64,000 bases of DNA, taken from positions 868,001 to 932,000 of the forward strand of contig JAHLEZ010000019.1 in assembly GCA_020726505.1 (NCBI GenBank), written 5' to 3'. This DNA comes from Leptodontidium sp. MPI-SDFR-AT-0119. Lineage: Eukaryota > Ascomycota > Leotiomycetes > Helotiales > Leptodontidiaceae. The translations under genes were made by a program, and so were the position numbers. The notes under the pieces were generated by a model that was not told the DNA's origin, did not search any database, and worked only from the letters and a program-made list of their open reading frames with translations. Shown here piece after piece: positions 34,470 through 46,556 of this stretch (positions are counted from its first letter, which is position 1; every line of letters starts with the position of its first letter).

Positions 34470-34500
34470 GATAAAAGTGGGTCCGTTCGAACGCTAGCAA
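34470..34500 (+). repeat. Right subterminal direct repeat
   Basis: Second copy of the 31-nt motif at 30643-30673, in the same orientation, 58 bp inside the right TIR. Confidence 0.8.
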
Positions 34501-34557
34501 TTCACTCTATTAAATGTATTAGACAGATTTATTATATTATCAAGTTCTTAAATTTGT

Positions 34558-34579
34558 CATGTTTGAGGCGGTCTGACTG
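34558..34579 (+). repeat. Right terminal inverted repeat, TA duplication at 34580-34581
   Basis: 22 bp, the exact reverse complement of the left TIR, ending GGTCTGACTG followed by TA. Confidence 0.95.
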
Positions 34580-34581
34580 TA

Positions 34582-35191
34582 CAAGTACTCTATCATGTCA
34601 AAAAGAGCAATTAAACGTACTTATATCGAACTAAATTGATAGGTAATAGTCTTGAATCGAGGCTTATTCCCTCACAAATTTCAAACTTTTCAAATATCAC
34701 CTCAAAAGTTCCAATTCGCCCAGACACACCACATAAACCAGCCAAACCAACCTTCCCCTCATCACAAGCACAGCCAACACCCCAAGACCTCTAAACCCCT
34801 AAAGAACAACAAATCTTACGGTATCACATGATGCCAGAGCGGCTGAGTTGCCGATCTCAGCCCTATGAATGGCGGACGATGGGGTTGCAGGGTTCTTCGT
34901 ATTCCGGGTGGCTTCTAGGCGGCGAATCAGGATTTGGTCTTGGCTGATGTTGTGTTACGGATCGGAGGAGAGTTATGGGATGCTGATGGGTTTATATATA
35001 GAGTAAGAATCAGCAACAGGACTTTGCTTGCGAGTATATCACCTCCTTCATTATTTGATTGCTTCGTTTTGAAAGCACGGGTGAGAAACCAATTCTGGAG
35101 AGGAGATTCAGGTCCAAAAGTACATCTAGTGCCAAAGGAACGAACGAACACACAAGCCAGAAAACACTTTCTAAAACTACAAACCGTCAAA
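34582..35191. other. Upstream region of the following gene
   Basis: About 600 bp between the transposon and the ATG at 35192. The reading frame happens to stay open back to about 34934, but the better start is at 35192 (context TCAAAATGG). The stretch is taken as promoter and 5' UTR. Confidence 0.45.
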
Positions 35192-35994
35192 ATGGGCAAA
35201 CAAAACCCTATAATCGAGACATCCTCCCCAATATCCCCGTCCTTCTCCACCTCTCCCAGCAAATCCAAACCCCAAACCAAACCCGAAGACCCCTCCCCAA
35301 CAGAATTCTACACAATAATAGCCAACAACTCCAAACTCTACAACCTCTCTCTCATCCCCTCAGATTCCACCTCTCCCCTCTACCACATAACCAACTCCTC
35401 CTTCACGCCCAAAAAGCCCGACGTAACACTCACCTCCAAAACCGCCTCGGGTCCCGTCCTAGGCGTGATAAAACTCTCCGCCCTATCCGACAATGTCGTT
35501 GGACTGGGCGACCCCTCTTCACTTACGGCGGAAAGGGATGTGCAGTGGGAGAGATTCAAGAGTATGAAGGACTGGTCGCACGGACGGTATGAATTTGATT
35601 TCGTGGATGGGGAGACGGGCCAGAGGAGGATTTTCACGTGGCGCAGGACGAGGCAGGGCTTGTTTGATGATCAGCCGGATATGGAGTTGGCGGAGAATGT
35701 TGGGGGGAGAAGTGGTGGGGAGGCGGAGTTGGGTGAGGTGTTGGCTGTTATAAAGGGTGTCAGGGGTTCTTTAGTAGGGTGAGAGGGAGGTTCTTTTTGA
35801 GGAGGGGGTGGAGGGTTAGGTCTTTGAGGGAGGGTGGGGGGAAGAATGGTGGAGAAGGGGGTGGGGAGGGTGATGTAGAGGGAGGTGGAGATTGGGAGGT
35901 TATGGTTCTTTTGACGGGGTGTGGTGCTATTGAGACGGCTAGGAGGAGGAGTAGGGCCAGGAGGGGTGCTGGTGGAGGCGGTGGTGCTGGATAG
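35192..35994 (+). CDS. Conserved-looking fungal hypothetical with basic C-terminal helix
   Basis: Exon 1 is 35192-35773. The Ser/Pro-rich N-terminus leads into a beta-rich domain (FYTIIANNSKLYNLSLIP, PLYHITNSSFTPKKPDVTL, VLGVIKLSALSDNVVGLGDP, HGRYEFDFVDGETGQRRIFT and WRRTRQG), resembling small lipid- or membrane-associated beta-barrel proteins of fungi. The frame would stop at 35782, but a second frame (DWEVMVLLTGCGAIETARRR, then Arg/Gly-rich) continues to 35994. A GTAGGG donor at 35774 with an AG at 35843-35844 (or 35879-35880) joins them in phase, giving about 231-243 aa. I prefer the spliced form because the hydrophobic-then-basic tail looks like real protein. The exact acceptor is uncertain and the function unknown. 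Confidence 0.6.
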
Positions 35995-36260
35995 GCAATT
36001 GTTGTATTGCTCAATGTTCTGTGTGTTCTGATGAATTCATTTTTTAAACCGATTGCAATTACTATTGATCGTTCACACGTAAGCGAATTGGCCACAAGAC
36101 GAGCTATATATTGCGAATAGGGAAGTTCAGATGTCATTACCGAGATATTTTCTTACATGTCTGTGTACCCATTGGTATCCTCGCCTACCCACTCACACCC
36201 ACCCCAAATTTCATTCTTCCCAATACCCACACACCCACACATCCCTCAACTACCTATCGC

Positions 36261-37453
36261 CTACAAACCACAGACCAACCCCACCATAACCAACCCAAAC
36301 ACAGCACTCCCAACAACCTTCCCCTTCCCAGCACCAACAACCTTCTTCCCCGCACCACTTCGCTGCACAACCACACCCCTCTTACTCTTCATCTTCCGAC
36401 CTTCACTATTTGGCTTCTCTTCCTCTCCTCCCTCACCTTCACCCTCTTCTCCAACAGCAGTCTCATTAGCAGCCGCTTCACCCTCACCCTCAGCAACAGC
36501 AGTTTCATTCGCTGCATTGGCAGTCTCGTTGGCTGCTGCGCCCTCTCCCTCTCCCTTTCCTTTCCCTTCTTTTTCAGCGGCCGCGGCTTCTTCTTTAGCT
36601 TTGGCTGCTGCTTCTATATCAAACATACGTATCAGCTCAATTCAATCAACGGCAGTTTCAATCAATATCATTGTTTTCTTGGGGAAGTGGGTAGGTAGAG
36701 AGAAGATATAGTAAGGAAAACATAGAAATGGAGCGAGAGGGGATGGGATGGGAAAGTGGAAAGAACGAACCTTCCTCAGCCTTCTTAGCTTCCTCATCAG
36801 CTTTAGCTTGTTCCTCATCGTTATTCTTGTTGTCGTTTTCGTTGTTGTTATTGTTTGCGTTCTCGGTCTCGTTGGCATTGCCGGTGTTATTTGAGTTCGA
36901 CAAGTTAAGTCCGCTGACGAAAAGGCCTTGGAGATCGACGACTGCATGGGGAGTGATATTAGATTAGTGTTGTTTACTTCTACTTATCTCTTTGTTGATG
37001 TTGATTTTTGGTTGGGGTGTGAGGATGTGTAAGGTACGAGGAGGCGTGAGGAGGTAAGGGGATGTGAGGTGTGATGGAAAGAAGGTAGAAGATAAAACGT
37101 ACGTTGTTGCAAACACCCATTGCACTGTCCCAGATTCAGATTCAAGAGGTTGATATTCAAGTTCGAGGAGAACAGGGAGGCGAGTCGGTTATCGCATGCT
37201 CCGCACGAGGAGATGAATTGGATGAGTCTGAAGAGAAGGACATTAGCTACTTGGACCCGACTTCTCTCTCCAGATTGTTGAGATGATGCTGTGGGGGAGC
37301 GGGAGGACCGGGAGATGAGGAGGGCAGGAAAACGCACTCAGGTGAGATATTTAACAGATTATTCTGCTGTCCCAGATTGACGATTTGGAAATTAGAGAAC
37401 TGGCTCAGCCCTGCAGACAGGGAGAGGATTTCGAGGGCAAGTTGGGATGACAT
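36261..37453 (-). CDS. Glu/Ala/Asn-rich protein with GPI-anchor-like tail
   Basis: Exons 37453-37338, 37227-37103, 36941-36771 and 36613-36261 give 254 aa with GT-AG borders and matching phases. The first ~95 residues are hydrophobic/Asn-rich with paired cysteines (ISSCGACDN, LGQCNGCL). The middle is low-complexity: NANNNNENDNKNNDEEQAKA, then EAAAKAKEEAAAAEKEGKGK and repeats of the type AANETA. The end is a basic stretch, a small-residue site (GKGKVVGSA) and the hydrophobic VFGLVMVGLVCGL, the form of a GPI-attachment signal. A convincing signal peptide is not visible at the chosen ATG, which weakens the cell-wall call; an upstream exon could supply one. NXT/S sites in the repeats would suit N-glycosylation if secreted. 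No family was recognised. Confidence 0.6.
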
Positions 37454-38659
37454 TCTTGCTTTTTGATTGGCTTTTGTAATCCGGTCAAAAGTTGGATATG
37501 TATGAAGGAGAGTTGATAATTAAACAAACTACTTTCCAGAAGTAGTTGTGGGAAGAAGAAGTGAGTGAGTAAAGAAGTAAGTGATTAAGAAATTGAATTA
37601 AAGTTGCTTGAAGAAGTCGGAAAGGGGAAACAAGTCGATGGTGGAATGGAGAGGAGAGGAGAGAAGAGAAAGGAAGCCGGCCTTGGAGAACGAAAATAAC
37701 GGAAGGAGGAACGCAACCGGAGGGGGTAATGTATTATTGTATTTTTCTGGTACGCTTGTACGCTAATACGATATGCCATGCCATGGTGTGGTATTGAGTT
37801 GTGTTGCATGGATCGATTTGCGTTCTCGTCTCCAGAGAATTTGAATACCTGTTACCTTACCGTGCAAGGGTTGAGCAGCAGACATGAAGTGAAGCTCGAG
37901 AGAGAATAATGCATAAAGAGAAGCCTTGGCGACCGTTGCTTGACAATGCTTGCTTTCGCCCAATTCCATCTATGCTCAGTCACTCACCACTTGCTACTCA
38001 CACCACTCACCAGTAACAGCACACAGCAGATCGAAAGAAGAAGAAGAAGAAGCCAAGACCAAGCGTTTCCCGCCTCAGCACTTCAAACCCTCGATCGGCA
38101 GTCACACGCACGGAATCCTCGAGTACCTGCCATCTGATACTCTCCATCCTCCGACCAGAGCATGGGATGACAGGTGTCGTACCAGCAACCAGGGGTTAAG
38201 CGAGGCGTTTCAGAGCAGGTGATTGGATGGATATGTATCTTCCCGGATGAACATGAACACAACACACAGGGGGTGAAGTGTTTAAGCTTGAGCTTAAGCT
38301 TAATGCGATGACCTGCCGTTCATGCTATCGGATATTATGGAATGGAGGGGTGTGCGTGTTGTGTTATGTTGTGGAGTCACTGGAGTTAGGTGGAGTGAGG
38401 TGCTGGATGTGTGTCTTAGCTATGACTTAACTTGATGAGGTATGATTTTGCATCGGAGGATTTATTTGGAAGGAGAGGAATAGAAGGAAGTCTGGCTAAG
38501 CTAAGTATTTGAAATAAAAAGTGGCATGGAACTGACATGAAACGTAATGTGTGGTTAATTGGGTAGGTTTATGATCTTCATTCTTGTTACACAGATTTGA
38601 CTTGAATCGACTCGATTTGACTTGGGATGTATATTGATTTGAATTTCAAAATTTAAATC
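37454..38659. other. Intergenic: promoter and 5' UTR region
   Basis: About 1.2 kb between the Glu/Ala-rich gene start and the epoxide-hydrolase stop. The first 200 bp look like a pyrimidine-rich 5' UTR in the sense of the minus-strand gene. No other gene was seen. Confidence 0.45.
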
Positions 38660-39885
38660 TCAATGAGAAATAGAATCTACTTTAACATCCCTCAAGAATT
38701 TCGATACTAGTGCAATGACTCTCTCAGGCTGTTCCTGCTGCACCCAATGTCCAGCACCATCCACTAACTCAATCCCTCTTGATTGACTACACGCCTTATC
38801 CAGCTTCTCCACGACGCCAGGCTCTTGATACGTGCCCCAATCTTGCTTGCCTGAGATGAAGAGTGCAGGGACGTCAATTTTCCTACCCGCGAATAACTCG
38901 ACGTCTTTCATATTCTCCGGGTTCGTCGCGACGCGGTACCAGTTCAGCCCGCCTTGGAAACCATTCCGTCCCCATTCTTGCACGTAGATGGCTAGTTCAT
39001 CGTCGGGAAGCCAGCGAGAACTCGCTTTAGAGACGCTGGAAAGGTTTTCGTCTGCCATGGACAACTGTACGGACTTCCGCATGCCTGCCGAGAGAGGCAT
39101 CACGTAGTAGTAGGGTAGTTTGGCCAATTCGCTGGCTTCCCATGCTTTCAGTGGATATGGATTGTTGACTTTCCAATCCGCGCTCTTGAGGTGGAAATAC
39201 CCGCGGAGGAAATCATGCAGTCCTGCTTTGGGATTGTCCATCTCTTCTGCGGCAGATTCGGTCGAGTAATACCATTTGTAATGTTTCCGCGGTTGGGGGA
39301 GTTCTGCTAATGCTTTATGGACGTCTTCCTTCTCGGTGGGCTTGGGGGGGTTGGATAGGATGTTGAAAGGGAGAGAGGGTGATCCTTTGAATGGGTGCGA
39401 CATGGTTATGACGCTATGCCCGGTAAGTATATGTCTGTATGGTGTGGATTGAAGGGTGGGACGTACGATTTGAATATATCCGGTCGCATCAACGCACACA
39501 TCGAAGCTCCCACTGCACCGAAATCATGACCGATTACGCATGCTACCTCTTTATATCCTAGAGCATTGATGAATATGACAGCATCTCGTACGAGGCGTGT
39601 GAATGTAAATGTGTTCAAGTCGACCGAGGAGAAGCCGCGATTATCCCAGCCTGTGGTTCGTCCGTATCCTCGCTGGTCGTAGGCTACGACGTGATAGCCT
39701 TCGTCTGCGATGGATGGCATGATCTTGCGCCATGAGTATGCCAGTTCGGGGAAGCCGTGGAGACAGAGGATGAGGGGCTTGGTGGGTTGGCCAGCGCTGA
39801 GAACGTGGTATGTGAGGTCGTGGGATGGGAGGTAGGATTCTGTTATCCCTGAGGGGAGAGGGAGCGGTGGGTATGAATCTGCCAT
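38660..39885 (-). CDS. Epoxide-hydrolase-like alpha/beta hydrolase
   Basis: Exons 39885-39467 and 39413-38660 give 390 aa. The ATG at 39885 begins MADSYPPLPLPSGI. Motifs in order are the oxyanion loop LCLHGFPELAYSWR, DQRGYGRTTGW, the nucleophile elbow VIGHDFGAVGA with Asp as nucleophile (typical of epoxide hydrolases and haloalkane dehalogenases rather than esterases), a Tyr-rich cap region (HYKWYYSTESAA, YYYVMPLSAG), the acid region ISGKQDWGTYQ, and the base DGAGHWVQQEQPERV. It probably opens epoxides to diols in the cytosol or peroxisome, in detoxification or lipid/secondary metabolism. The cap and C-terminus are complete and the length is normal. There is no clear substrate clue from the neighbours. 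The intron (39466-39414) has a good GTACGT donor. Confidence 0.9.
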
Positions 39886-41703
39886 TCCCTGGAAGTTAAT
39901 TGATTAGCAGAGGATAGAGGTATAGCAATGGGATCTGTATATCTCGAGATCCCGAGGTCACTGAGGTTAGTTTGGTTTGTCATTGTGGTGGAATCTGGGG
40001 AAGAGGGGAGGAGGGGACAGGAGAGATGGGAAGAGTGGATTGGTTGACAGCCCTTGGCTTGCTTCTTGCTTGGTGGGCTTGGAGATGCCGACCCGAGGCC
40101 ATGGTCTTGGCGGCACGTGCCTGCAATATAGAAATGGGACCTGGCTTGCAAATGGAAGTCGATTGAGTAACAAACCAGGATATTTAGCATTGTGTGAATT
40201 TTCTCGATATTTATGAAGCTATTCCCAGATGCAAATGTGCAAATGTTATCTCTCTTCCGAAAGTCGAACAAACATCCTTTGAAACAACCGCTGATTCATA
40301 CAACTGCTTCTTTTGGCTCTGCACCTACGTCATCGCCTGGCAGCCGTTTCAACAACTGTGGCTGGGCTGTGCCTCCGATCCAAATGCTGTGCCCCACTTG
40401 GGTCTTTTCTTCCTTCCCGTCCTCGTCTTGGTCCTCGTCGTCGATTCTCCCTTCTCGTACAGCTACTGTAAGTCCAGACTGCTTTGGGTGATGACGCGCC
40501 GGGATATCGAGGGAGTAGGTACGTATCCGTACGGTAGTGGGAGAATCGGGCTTGGGATTCGAAAGGATTCATTTAGATGCCAGTGACGGCAATGGTTGGT
40601 TGACCTAGCAAGAACCCAGAAACTCTGGACAGCTTCAGGGAGTTGAGTTGAGCACAGCTGAATCAAGTTGAGTCAAGTCGATCTGTTTGTTTTGTTTGTT
40701 TACAAGGACCTCTCTGGTACAGCACTCTCGACGTGGCCGAGTAAGCTTACCGCTTCTTGTTACGTCCTTAGCTAGTTGACCAATTACTCTTGTTGACCAA
40801 TCCAAGATGTCCCAGAACTGCCACTTGTACAAGGTCTATCTTTTACAATGAAGCTGTGCTATGATCTGGCTGTGTCATCTATCCTATGGTACTATGATAT
40901 ACTTCCGCCCATGACTTGCCGAATGTTTCCAATTATTCCAATCATTCCAGAGCAGCTCCCCGTATGGCTCACTCACCACCACGAAGACATTTCCCTTTTA
41001 CGACTCCCCCCAAAACCGGTATTTATTCGCTGCAGACTGGATTAGTGTACTGTAGATGAACTGCTGGTGGCGTCGTAGTGTAGAACGGTGCAAGTAGTGT
41101 AGTGTGTTCCTAGTGTAGCATAGTCTTCCCAATGCATCAAATCGACGCAGACTAACCAACCACCATTAGAGCCGGACTATGATATCAAGTCCAGCCATCA
41201 CTCCCATGGAAATGAAACATCGAACGCTCTCAGACAAAACCTGGTTCCTACCTAGCTAACGTCAATTAACCCATTCTCCTTCCCTTCCCTTCACATTCCT
41301 CACACTTTGACAACTCAAGAGTCAACAACACTTTCTCCATCGCCATCACCATCTCCGGATTCACAGACATTCGCATTTCCCGTGCCGCTCTTTACTTTAC
41401 GATCCAGACCGTCGATCGATTCGCAGGAAAGTCAACGTTTGTCGGGTTCCCAGCCCTCCCACCAACACGCCCACTTCAACGCCGCTCACCCAGTCATTAT
41501 CCCAGCTTCCTTCGCGTAAGCCTCCACTCATCGTTGTCCGGGAGCTGCGCCCATCGTCATATCACATCCATCCGTCACGGAGCTCTCGTGGTGGAAACAT
41601 TGCACATCCTCACAACAACAGTCTTTCTCTCTTTTCGATGCGATAGTATCCTCATTAGCCCTCAGTTGGCAGAGGCAGACAGGCAGTGCGCCGACGACCC
41701 GCC
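39886..41703. other. Divergent intergenic region, 1.8 kb
   Basis: Lies between the epoxide-hydrolase start and the start exon of the large disordered-protein gene. The right 400 bp are CT-rich and probably a 5' UTR. Short open frames such as 40194-40586 or 41307-41519 begin at non-ATG codons and show no family features. Confidence 0.45.
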
Positions 41704-44700
41704 ATGTTTGGGAATAAGAACAGGAGGAGACGAGCCGCCTCGAATCCGGTATGTCCATGTCCATTCCATTGCCCGGCAGCATCCAAGCTCAGCTCTTGCT
41801 GCTGATTCCCTTCGCTCCCGATTGTTGTTTCGACGTCGCGCCAGCTCTCCGCACTGGTCTCCCAGGGAAGATGCTTCTGAGCAGCGACTGTCACGAATAT
41901 AATGAACGAAACAGCTACTGACACATCTATCAATAGCCCCTAAATGGAACGAACGCCAACCCTTCCGCGGCGACCGCTGCAGCACAGGCCTTCTTGAAGA
42001 ACCAGGCCTCCAATGCATCTCTATCCTCCGCCGCAGCGGCTGCTGCTCTACGATCCAGACCTACGACTCCAACGAGCGTCGCGGATGTACAGACCAAGCG
42101 GACTCTCCGGAGAAGTGGTTCGACATCGTCAGTAGGAAGCTCGGTCACAGGATCATCGAAAGGACAATCCCGGCCACAACTGGAACGGAGAGGAAGCTCC
42201 TCGTCGATGAGCGAACGAACATTCCGGGATCCTTCACCCTCACAACCAGTACCCAGTGCAGCAGACGCGCCGCCAGTCCCGGCCATTCCAAAGAATATGC
42301 AGGAGGCGCCAGTAATACCTCAGAAGTCGCATCGACGAGCAGCAAGTCTAGAAGCCCCGCCCATGAGAGTAGCATCTCCCCCTCCAAACAAGGCCAACGG
42401 CCGAGGATCCAGCCTAGGCGGAACGACACAACCTCCCAGGAGAGCGGGCCAGAGGATGTCCAACTTGGCGAGCGTGCAAGAGCTTGATAGACCAGCAAGT
42501 AGAGGGTCCGTTAATTTCTCATTGCCTACTGGTTCTAGGCCGACCTCACCTGTCGCACACAGAAGGCTAACATCTCCGTCACCTCAAAGGGCAAATATTG
42601 CAAGAATTGTTTCTCCTACTAATCAAAATCTGATCTATGACCCAAATACCAGAAGTTTTCTGCCAGAAGCACAAATATTGGCAATCGAGCAGAGGATCAA
42701 TGGCGCATCTCAGCAACCAGTCAAGAAGAAGAAACGGCCCCCGCCAGCGGCTGGGACACATTTGGCGGAGGGAACGGCTGGAGGAAGGCCGAGGGGCACA
42801 TTTGTTGATGCGATGGAAGCTGCAGAAAAACAAAAGGCTATCGAACAACCTGCTCCAACCCCACAACCGGCGCCAGCTCCTTTACCTGTGCCTGTTCAAG
42901 CTACTGTGCCGGAATCAGTAGCTGCTGCACCACCAAAGAAGAAGAAAAAGAAGAAGGTGGTTATGAGTGATTCAGAGAGCGATCAGGCGTCCTATGTTCC
43001 AAACTCGTCCGATAACGACAGCGACTTCAGCACACAACCGTTCAATACTCGGGCGGGAGCACTATTGGCGAAGAAGCCGTCAATTGTACGGGAGGATAAA
43101 GAGAGGGAAGAGAAGGAAGATGACACACCTACTCGGACACAGAAACTTACGTTGGATACCACTCCAGAACCAAGGCATGTATCGCCATCACCATTGCCTC
43201 GTTCGATGGCTGGGAGAGGACATGGTCGAGGTCAGGCTTCGGCATCTGCGGCCTACGCTCAAGGGAGACAACAAGCAAGATCAGCAAGTCAACCTGCCCC
43301 AAACCAAGAACCCCAAACCACGGATGGAGTGGGATTGGCTACACAAGACAGTGTTCGAGGGGGAAGAGTGCACTCTGTCAGTCCAATGCGGACAACACAT
43401 TTTGCTTCAAGCCCAGAAAATCTCATTGTAAGGCATCAGCCTCCTGCGCGCTCGATTTCTCCCCGGAAGTCTGCCATGAAGCACTCAAACTCCCCACGAG
43501 GGCCTTCCCCAGTTGAAGGATTATCAGGAGCCAACGAGACGAATTTCAGTGAGGCGTCGAATGGTTCAGTTGTAAATTCCGAAGGTCTTGCACCTAAGAA
43601 GAAAGCCAACCGAGTTAGTTTCGACGAGACGAATGTGGTTGTTGGTCAAGCAGCAACTCCAGTTGCTTCGGACTCGCCAGTTGTTCTCAGTCCCCAGACG
43701 AAATCGAAATGGTTTAGCATCGGCCGTGGAAAGAAGAAGGAGGCCGCGGTGATGGACGAGGATGACGAGGTTATGAAGCCGCGACCTGCGTTACCTTCCT
43801 TCGGTAGTATTCGAGAGAAGAAACCATCCCGCGACATCGAGGAGCGTCCTTTAGTGAAGCCAAGCGATCCGTCAGAAAACAAATTACCCCCAGCGTCTCC
43901 ACCACTCTTCACATCGCCTACCGGCGAGGCCATTGAGAATCCTTTTGGACAATCAAATGATCACGTCGTAGGGGCTGTTATTGCTCAAGATGCTGCGTCC
44001 AAGAATACTGCCAACATCTCGAAATCCCGAGAGCCATTACCTCCGCAGGTAACAACGGTCGAGGGCAGCGGGTATACATCCGATAGCGATAGTAGTCTCT
44101 ACAGCGTGGAGAATCGAAAGTCAGACATTGGTGTTGCGCGGGCCAACAGCGTCAAGCGTGGTCCTGAAGATGGGGACGCAGATACCTACAGAGCACTGGC
44201 ATCGCCGTTATCACACGAAGTCGAAACCCCGACTGAAAAAGGTGAGAACGAGGCCATGAATGGATCGAATGTGCCAGAGATCAATGTGCTTCAGGCCACT
44301 CCAACCATTGCCAGTACAGAATCAAGAGGAGAATGGCCAGATATACCAGGTTCTTGGGCCAAGTCGAGTTCTGATTCAGGCAGCCAAGAACAGGATGACA
44401 CTGAGGTTCCAATCGTTGAACACCATGCGACTGAACCAACAGTCGCGGAGCAGGGTATCGCTGAACCTGACGAGGAGACACCTCGCGCAGGGTCGCCTGT
44501 ATTGGGCGAAATTGCCTCGCGAAATTCTATTATTCTTGAAGAGCCAGAAGAGTCCGATGCTAGTATATACAGCGATGCAGCTGAAGACTTCTCTGATGCC
44601 GAAGGAAGTGGATTCATGTCTCTGGACGCTGTTGTTGACACCCCTGTCATTAACACCAATATCCCTGGACTGGCTATCTCAACTCCTCCCGATAGTCCCA

Positions 44701-46556
44701 CAACGATGGTCACCAAGGAGAAAGCGTACAAAAGGTCACAGTTGTCGAGAAAGTCTAGTGAGCCAGACATGGACGAAGGCTGGGATAAGGTACAAGCTTA
44801 CTGGAGTACCCTCTCGACCGACAAGAAGCGTCAATTAGAACAGGAGGCTCGTGAAGAGGCAGAAGGTTCAGATACAGAGGTTGAGGCCAAGCCAATGCCG
44901 AAACCCAAGAAGAAAAAGAAGGTCGCTGTCAAAGCACCCACTGAACTAGAACCTCAACATCAGCGAACGCTCAGCAACGAGAGGATGTATATGATCCAAC
45001 CTGGTGCAAAGGCTGGTCCAAATGGCCATCCTCCGATGAAATCTTCGATGCGTCCGGGGCCTGTCAGCAATGACCAAGACGCTCACATACGAAAATCGAT
45101 GCGGGGACCAGGCTCAATGCGTGGGTCTCTACGTGCTGAAGCCGAACCTAAGGGATCGTTGCAGAAGAAATATCGACCGGTGTCATTACCTGCGGAAGCC
45201 AAGCCAGTCCCTATGGAGGTAAAGAAACATGTTCGCAATCTTTCGGCAGCAAGTGCAGCAGCTGCTCAGGGTGCTGCAAATCGAGACATGGCGGCACCGG
45301 CGCCACCACTTCGCAGGAGGGGCTCAGGAGACAGTGACACCAGCTTCAAGCGTACTAAACGTGGAAATGAGATCCCAAGCTTCAGAAGTTCAATGCGTGG
45401 ATCTATCGAGAGTAATTCGGCACCAAGACCACAATCGCCAGCACAATCAAGTCGATTCAGTCTTCGTTCTCTGTCTCCATCTGGGTCAGCATTCCGTCGG
45501 CCATTCAATAGTGGTGCTGCACCACAAGTCAATTTGTCCGAGACGCACATGAGGAGCTCGATGCGTAGCTCCTACGACGGCACTCCATCACTGAGGAACA
45601 AGCCACCAGGAAAGAAGACTGGTGGATTCGGACGCCCAGCACCTCCGAAAGCGAAGCAGAAACCAACTCGTAGACTTGCCAGTCGTTTCGCTGATTCAAG
45701 TGACGAGGAAGAGGATCGACCAACATTCCAAAGTCGCTTCAACGATTCCAGTGACGACGATGAACCTGCTCCGCCTCCTCCAGCCGGAGACCGAACAATG
45801 CGCAATAACGCTCCTGTGCGTGGGATACCCAAACGCTCTGGCGTCGAAGATGGTGATTCAAGCGATCTTCCTGACAGCGACGACGAAAAAGCCGCCTCTC
45901 CGGGCCTCAAGCTCTCCAAGAGACAGAACGGGAACTCCGCCCTAACTAAAGAAGGCGCAACTCTTGCATCCGGCTCACTTCGTCGTTCCGGATCAGGTCG
46001 CGGCACTATCAGTTCACCCACTGCTCCGGACTTCGCTCCCACTCGACCAAACCATTCCCGTCGCGGTAGTTTCATGTCGATTCTCCGTCGCAAGAAACCC
46101 GATTCCGGATCTCGCGTTCGTAAATCAGACGCCGAATCACCAGCAAGGAGAGACACGCCTCTCGAGAGGAGTAAATCCGACCTACAAGCTCTCCGCAGCG
46201 AACCCGCTCAGTCCCCACGATTACAGAAACGCCACCCCATGATTAGAGAGAACAGCAACTCATGGCCACTTCCTGCTGGTACACCGGCCCCTAAACCTCA
46301 GAGTCTACTAACGGGCACGGAAGGTGAAGACGAAAGGCCGTTTACAGCTGATGGCGCGAATGGGGTCGTTGGTGGCGAGAAGGGAGAGTTGAGCACGAAT
46401 GGTGATTCGAGACCGGATATTGGTACGAGGAGGTATACTGCTACGGGCCTTGCGGGTGTGGATATCGTTGGTGTTAATGGTGGTGCGGCCGAGGAGAAGG
46501 CGAGGAAGAAGAAGAAGTTTGGGAAGTTGAGGAAGATGTTTAGGTTGGATGATTAG
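41704..46556 (+). CDS. Large disordered Ser/Pro-rich protein, possible eisosome (SEG1/SegA-like) scaffold
   Basis: Exon 1 is 41704-41748 (MFGNKNRRRRAASNP) and exon 2 is 41937-46556, giving 1554 aa. The first exon is short, and the ATG is followed in phase by PLNGTNANPSAATAAAQAFL and SSAAAAAALRSRPTTPT, an N-terminal signature I associate, from memory only, with fungal SEG1-type eisosome proteins. The rest is low-complexity and highly charged: poly-Lys patches (PKKKKKKKV), acidic Ser clusters (SRFADSSDEEED and SRFNDSSDDDEP as a near-duplicate pair), several SMRGS/SSMR motifs and a strongly basic end (KKKKFGKLRKMFRLDD) suited to binding membrane phosphoinositides. SEG1 homologues scaffold the MCC/eisosome at the plasma membrane. 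No enzymatic domain is seen. It is a single-copy-looking intact frame of 4.6 kb, clearly under coding selection. The family name is tentative. Confidence 0.85.

Larger units (their letters stand above)
30411..34579 (+). mobile_element. 4.17-kb TIR DNA transposon, RIP-inactivated
   Basis: Perfect 22-bp terminal inverted repeats (30411-30432 and 34558-34579, beginning CAGTCAGACC) are flanked by a TA dinucleotide on both sides (30409-30410 and 34580-34581), i.e. a TA target-site duplication. The interior is strongly TA-rich and carries one split transposase gene on the plus strand with many TAA/TAG/TGA codons where Gln or Trp is expected. About 780 bp between the gene and the right TIR is noncoding and almost pure A/T. 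The whole looks like a once autonomous element silenced by RIP. Confidence 0.92.

Noticed and set aside
36111..36711. Two long plus-strand frames opposite the Glu/Ala-rich gene
   Set aside because: They are Leu/Ser/Pro/Thr-rich mirror images of the low-complexity E/A/K codons on the minus strand, i.e. shadows.
41994..46556. Treating 41994 as the start of the large protein
   Set aside because: The codon there is TTG. A short exon at 41704-41748 with a real ATG joins in phase at 41937 and gives the expected N-terminus.
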